This document shows, in pieces, positions 60,506-64,000 of a DNA stretch of 64,000 nucleotides. Every line of letters begins with the position of its first letter. Positions within the stretch are counted from its first letter, which is position 1. This stretch comes from Leptotrichia sp. oral taxon 212. GTDB lineage: Bacteria; Fusobacteriota; Fusobacteriia; Fusobacteriales; Leptotrichiaceae. Below the pieces are notes generated by a model that had not been told where the DNA came from, did no database searches, and worked only from the letters and a program-made list of their open reading frames with translations. The stretch lies in assembly GCF_001274535.1 (NCBI RefSeq), contig NZ_CP012410.1, positions 2,081,126 to 2,145,125 of the forward strand, given 5' to 3'. The translations under genes and the position numbers were made by a program.

Positions 60506-61081
60506 TCATATCTTAGAAATACTATACAATTTTTTTAATATTAAAATTATAATCCAAACGCAAAATGTAAGAAAAAATGAAAAGAAAAAATTAAAAAATA
60601 TTATTTCTTCTGTTAAATCTATAACTCCTTTACCGTATTCATTTAAAAATTTTTTAGCTTTTTTATACTTTAACTTTTTATTGAATTTACTCTTTATTTC
60701 ATCCTTAGTCAAATTAAATCTTGCATCATTATCATCAAAATAGTTCATATAAAAATAACCATTGTATTTATTTTTTAACTTTTCATTACATCCAAACTTA
60801 GGTGCTTCATCAAAAGTTATATTCCCTACAATATATTTGTCACCTTCATTAGCAAGTTCTTTTATTAAAAAACAAATATCTTCATGTTCATTAATATGTA
60901 AAATAACTGTGCTTTCACTTGTATCTCCACTTTCTAAAAAATAATTCCTACTTATTCTCATATAGGTTCCTTGTATATTTTCTTTATTTATTAAAATATT
61001 CTTTATATTTCTTATAGTAAATACACTAAAAAATATAAAACCAAATAATAGTAATGATCTTAGTTTTTTTTCCATTATCAT
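60506..61081 (-). CDS. Membrane protein, island family M (member 2)
   Basis: 191 residues with an N-terminal helix (LLLFGFIFFSVFTI), an extracytoplasmic domain of about 120 residues and a C-terminal helix (FFFSFFLTFCVWIIILIL). The block ARFNLTKDEIKSKFNKKLKY followed by KKAKKFLNEYGKG matches KKFNLTYQEVIYYI and FIQRYGN in the protein at 61238. Unlike its relatives it has a second membrane anchor. Probably an envelope immunity or accessory protein (inference). Confidence 0.6.
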   Translation of the reverse strand: MIMEKKLRSLLLFGFIFFSVFTIRNIKNILINKENIQGTYMRISRNYFLESGDTSESTVILHINEHEDICFLIKELANEGDKYIVGNITFDEAPKFGCNEKLKNKYNGYFYMNYFDDNDARFNLTKDEIKSKFNKKLKYKKAKKFLNEYGKGVIDLTEEIIFFNFFFSFFLTFCVWIIILILKKLYSISKI

Positions 61082-61237
61082 TTATTTCCTTTTTTCTTCT
61101 CTGTTTATAATTTAAATAATCTTTATATTCCCAAGAATCTATTTTTTTAATATTTTCAATAATTGTTCATCAGTAAAATTATAACCTTTTGAAACAAAAT
61201 TATATTATTTTTTTGATTATTCGTATGTGAAATCACC

Positions 61238-61750
61238 CTAATTTCCATATCTTTGTATAAATTTATTTGGATCTTTAAAATTTATTGTTGATTTAATGTA
61301 ATATATTACTTCTTGATAAGTCAAATTAAATTTTTTAATATTTTCTCCTATTATAAAATATTCACGATAATTTTCCAAAAATTTCTTATGATTTTCTTTT
61401 CCAACTTCTCCTAAATAAAAGAGCTCTCTTCCTAGGTAATCTTTTCCTGAAATTTTATGATACTGCGCTAATTTACCAACCCAGAAACCATTTATTTTCT
61501 CTAGGCTTTCTACATCTCCATAATAGTCAAGTGTTGCTTTGCTAATACTTTTTTCTTCATAAAAAATTATATTGTATTCTGGACCAATAATCAAATGCTC
61601 TACTTGCTCGTCAAAAGTGAATCCTTGGTATTTAATTACACGGTATTTTTCATTTAAATTTAATTGTTTGTTTTCTTTTATCTTTTTTCCACTTATAAAC
61701 ATAAGAAAAAAGAATGTGACACTAAATATAGCAAAAAAAAATTTTTTCAT
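61238..61750 (-). CDS. Membrane-anchored protein, island family M (member 3)
   Basis: 170 residues with a single N-terminal anchor (FFFAIFSVTFFFLMFISG). The exposed domain has LIIGPEYNIIFYEEKS, GFWVGKLAQYHKISGKDYLG and the family tail IKKFNLTYQEVIYYI, FKDPNKFIQRYGN. Similar short anchored proteins lie at 54805 and 60506. ATG 61750 follows AAGGGATTTG. Function unknown. Confidence 0.6.
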   Translation of the reverse strand: MKKFFFAIFSVTFFFLMFISGKKIKENKQLNLNEKYRVIKYQGFTFDEQVEHLIIGPEYNIIFYEEKSISKATLDYYGDVESLEKINGFWVGKLAQYHKISGKDYLGRELFYLGEVGKENHKKFLENYREYFIIGENIKKFNLTYQEVIYYIKSTINFKDPNKFIQRYGN

Positions 61751-61814
61751 TATTTCAAATCCCTTATATAATTAAAATATTCTGTACTGATGTGCTTCTG
61801 CCATTTTCTGTTAT

Positions 61815-61983
61815 CTAAACATACCCTACTGTAGCTCCTGCACTTACTCCAAAACTTTTTGAACTGCTTCTGTAGGAGTTATGAAGTTCCACTGATTCCT
61901 TCGTTATGTTCTTTACGTCATTGTATACAAACTTCGTATCCTTTGCTTGTGTTCCCTCTAAGCAATAATAGAGGGACAATCCC
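61815..61983 (-). pseudogene. Filamentous-haemagglutinin/CdiA repeat fragment
   Basis: The minus-strand frame reads LEGTQAKDTKFVYNDVKNI, TKESVELHNSYRSSSKSFGV and SAGATVGYV before TAG at 61817-61815. The S-S-K-S-x-G-V-S-A-G-A-x-V-G-Y pattern is the repeat of FHA/CdiA-type exoproteins. It lacks a start and is preceded by three stop codons. The rest of 61751-62096 holds a stem-loop (AATAATAGG...CTATTATT near 61966-61999) and no gene. Confidence 0.65.
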
Positions 61984-62096
61984 CCCTATTATTACCTTTC
62001 TTTTTATTTCCTAAGTTCAAACTTTTTTGTATTATTTTAATATAACAGTTCTTTAGTTTTTCACTAAACTATCACTCAGAAATGAAGAAAGCTTTA

Positions 62097-63188
62097 TCAT
62101 ATGTTTATAATATCCCCAGATACTGAAACATCTTTTAACTCTTCAAGCTCCGAATTATATCTTTTAATTAAATCTGCAACATATTCACTGAAATTCTTTC
62201 CTGTTTCCTTTAAAGTCCTGTTCTCTCTGCTGTAATGATATACTTTTAAATCATTATCCCTTGTAGTTATAAAAATGTATTCAGACCTATTTTTCAATCC
62301 TATCACAAAAAACTTTCCACAAGCAACATCATAAAACTCATCTTCTATTAAATATTCCTCAAGTGTAAAGTTTGTCAATACTACTTCCCTTACACTACAA
62401 TCATTATACAATATCAATTCTTCTTCTCCTAACAATCCTCCCAAACTTTTTCCTGCTATACTTAAAAATTCTCTGAAATCTCCCTTCACTTCTATATCAT
62501 ATAATTCTTCTATTCCTCTTATCTCATCATCATTGTATCCTGTAAACTTCTTCTTGCTCTTTTCAAGATATCTTTCAAGAAGAATAAAAAGTTCAGAGTG
62601 TTCTTTTCTTTCTGAAGATACGTATTCCTTTATTTCCTTTAATCCTGTAATTCTTTTTTCAGATGTATCACACTGTACCAGAAGTTCTCCTATTGATGGA
62701 ATTTCCAATATAGGTTTTAATTCAGGATTGTATCTTTCTACTAAATCAACCATGTATTCATTAAAATCCATTCCTATATCCTTTAACGTTTCTTCATTCT
62801 CATCAAAACAGTATACCTTTAAATCATCATCTGCTGTCCTTATATAAAAATAATAGGTTTCCATTTCTATTGAAAATATGAATGGCTTTCTTTTCAGTTC
62901 ATCATAAAATACTTTTTCTTCAAAATCTTCATCATCTATAAATCCAAAATAATTTTTTCTTAAGAAAGACTGTATACTCCAAAGTTCTCTATAAAGAATT
63001 ATTGTATAATCTTCAAGTAATCCTCCTCCACATCTTCCGGCATATTTTAAGAACTCCCTGAAATCTCCTTTTGCTTCTATATCATACAGCTTTTCAATTT
63101 TAGTTATTTCTTCTTCACTGTATCCTATTGCCTTTCTTTCGTTTTTTTTCAGATATTCTTTTAGTATATCCATGTATCTTTTATCCAT
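62097..63188 (-). CDS. Double SUKH (SMI1/KNR4) domain immunity protein
   Basis: 363 residues made of two related halves, about 1-165 and 185-350. Each has a Y-(S/N)-(E/D)-(E/D)-E-I start, then E-x-x-Y-D-I-E-(A/V)-K-G-D-F-R-E-F-L, a G-G-L-L stretch, and a late DDDLKVY/DNDLKVY block. This is the SUKH fold common in bacterial immunity proteins. The second half has kept GDFREFLSIAGKSLGGLLG. The duplication may broaden toxin recognition. A cognate toxin is not visible. Confidence 0.8.
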   Translation of the reverse strand: MDKRYMDILKEYLKKNERKAIGYSEEEITKIEKLYDIEAKGDFREFLKYAGRCGGGLLEDYTIILYRELWSIQSFLRKNYFGFIDDEDFEEKVFYDELKRKPFIFSIEMETYYFYIRTADDDLKVYCFDENEETLKDIGMDFNEYMVDLVERYNPELKPILEIPSIGELLVQCDTSEKRITGLKEIKEYVSSERKEHSELFILLERYLEKSKKKFTGYNDDEIRGIEELYDIEVKGDFREFLSIAGKSLGGLLGEEELILYNDCSVREVVLTNFTLEEYLIEDEFYDVACGKFFVIGLKNRSEYIFITTRDNDLKVYHYSRENRTLKETGKNFSEYVADLIKRYNSELEELKDVSVSGDIINI

Positions 63189-63220
63189 ACCTTCTCCTTT
63201 AGTTTATAGATTTGTAACTG

Positions 63221-63646
63221 TTAATCTATACCTAATTCATGTTTCAATGCTTCCTGAAGTATATTTGAAAAATTTATATTACTTTTTTTAGCCATTTCAT
63301 TCAACCAGCTTGGAATAGATACATTTTTTCTTACTGTCTGATTTTTGCATTCGTTAACATACTTTAGCATATCTAAACCGATTAAAGTTTTAAAACTTTC
63401 TCCTTCCACATAAAATTCCCTCTCATCTTCAGGAATTTCAATTGAAATATCATTTATTTTACTAGAAACTGGCATTTCTCTACTATTTACAAAATCATCA
63501 TATAGCCATGTACCAACATAATCCTCTGCCATTTCTATTGCTTCCTCCAATGTTTTTCCTTCTGTTGCTCCATAATCAAAATCTGGAAACACTACAACAT
63601 ATCCCCCTTCTATTGATTTATGAAATATTGCTGGATATACTACCAT
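63221..63646 (-). CDS. hicB: HicB-family antitoxin
   Basis: 141 residues. The N-terminal HicB fold begins with YPAIFHKSIEGGYVVVFPDF followed by GATEGKTLEEAIEMAEDYVG. The C-terminal part (RKNVSIPSWLNEMAKKSNIN) is a ribbon-helix-helix DNA-binding domain, so it should repress its own operon. It follows hicA by 36 nt. It neutralises HicA by forming a complex. Confidence 0.92.
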   Translation of the reverse strand: MVVYPAIFHKSIEGGYVVVFPDFDYGATEGKTLEEAIEMAEDYVGTWLYDDFVNSREMPVSSKINDISIEIPEDEREFYVEGESFKTLIGLDMLKYVNECKNQTVRKNVSIPSWLNEMAKKSNINFSNILQEALKHELGID

Positions 63647-63682
63647 ATTATTTCCTCCTTTTTTATGAGCTTCAAGCCAGAC

Positions 63683-63874
63683 TTATTTCAGTCCAGCTTG
63701 TTTTAAGATTTTATGCTCCAGGCCTTTTCCCAATTCTTGCTTATGGTCTGGAACAACGGTTGATTTGCCTGTACTCTGATTATAAAATTTCTTATGTGAA
63801 CCTTTACCACCTGCGATCTGTATGAAGCCATTCTTTTTAAGAAATTTAATCATTTCCGTTGAAGTCATAGGCAT
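63683..63874 (-). CDS. hicA: HicA-family mRNA interferase toxin
   Basis: 63 residues, a normal length. The double-stranded RNA-binding-like fold has the catalytic His in GGKGSHKKFYN and the conserved tail VVPDHKQELGKGLEHKILKQ-AGL. ATG 63874 follows GAGGTGATAAA. It cleaves mRNA when free of HicB. It is first in the operon, as is usual for hicAB. Confidence 0.93.
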   Translation of the reverse strand: MPMTSTEMIKFLKKNGFIQIAGGKGSHKKFYNQSTGKSTVVPDHKQELGKGLEHKILKQAGLK

Positions 63875-63884
63875 TTTATCACCT

Positions 63885-63920
63885 CAATATTATTATACTT
63901 AATATTGTGTATAAAGTCAA
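63885..63920 (-). promoter_or_regulatory. hicAB promoter with inverted repeat
   Basis: The minus strand has TTGACT (63920-63915), a 17-nt spacer and TATAAT (63897-63892). CAATATT/AATATTG (63885-63891, 63901-63907) forms a 7-bp inverted repeat centred on the -10, a suitable site for the HicB ribbon-helix-helix. Confidence 0.7.
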
Positions 63921-64000
63921 TAAAAAAAGACTATCTTAAAAAATACAAATTAATATAAAGAAACTTCTCAAAATAGAAAAAATATAAATATAATATAACA

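Noticed and set aside
61143-61205. Short open stretch with NFTDEQLLKILKK between two island genes (minus)
   Set aside because: It may be a toxin or family-M remnant, but 20 codons without a start are too little to call.

Overview
The window looks like chromosome from a low-GC, anaerobic, amino-acid-fermenting bacterium of the Fusobacteriota, most plausibly Leptotrichia-like (Leptotrichiaceae). This is inferred from strong A+T bias, clear Shine-Dalgarno sites, many short lipoproteins with an S-C lipobox, PepSY/two-component loci, debris of large filamentous-haemagglutinin-type adhesins (which implies an outer membrane), and the mix of Rex, flavodoxin and selenocysteine enzymes. No rRNA, tRNA or CRISPR array was seen.

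Layout. 1-9.6 kb holds envelope genes: lipoproteins, small anchored proteins, two HrgC-like membrane proteins, a CPBP protease, and a first regulator/kinase/PepSY operon. Five copies of one AT-rich motif lie upstream of genes here. 9.6-13 kb is a plus-strand phosphate transporter operon (pstSCAB). 13-16.5 kb is a mixed set of acetyltransferases, a Zn-ribbon protein and a DUF3829-like lipoprotein.

16.5-31.4 kb is the metabolic centre: a minus-strand glycine reductase operon. A strong promoter and a single-aptamer glycine riboswitch precede grdX-trxB-MFS-M20D amidohydrolase-trxA-grdE-grdA-grdB-grdC-grdD. GrdA and GrdB each carry an in-frame UGA that reads as selenocysteine, so they look broken unless recoded; grdE carries a one-base homopolymer lesion. 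Downstream are a sodium:alanine/glycine symporter, a DUF819 membrane protein and a PepD dipeptidase. Together they would release and import glycine or small peptides, reduce glycine to acetyl phosphate and ammonia with thioredoxin as electron donor, and switch on when glycine is plentiful.

31.5-37.1 kb contains flavodoxin with DUF2023, a CopZ-like protein, and two HxlR-type regulators divergent from target enzymes, each with a palindrome in the intergenic space. An IS30-family element (37.2-38.2 kb) with perfect 6-bp flanking repeats follows. 38.4-41.3 kb holds a second RR/HK/PepSY module. 41.4-51.5 kb is housekeeping (tgt, relA/spoT, apt, nudix, CNNM/CorC, accB, folD, rex, fmt, def) with a 218-bp MITE-like inverted repeat between relA and tgt. 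51.6-54.7 kb is a third kinase/regulator locus with two PepSY genes.

54.8-63.9 kb is an accessory island: barstar-like and SUKH immunity proteins, three related membrane-anchored proteins, an orphan C-terminal toxin module with an adjacent putative immunity gene, several decayed toxin or adhesin fragments, a gene split by a 46-bp IS-end remnant, and a HicAB toxin-antitoxin pair. It reads as an orphan toxin/immunity array left by repeated recombination at a large contact-dependent toxin gene.
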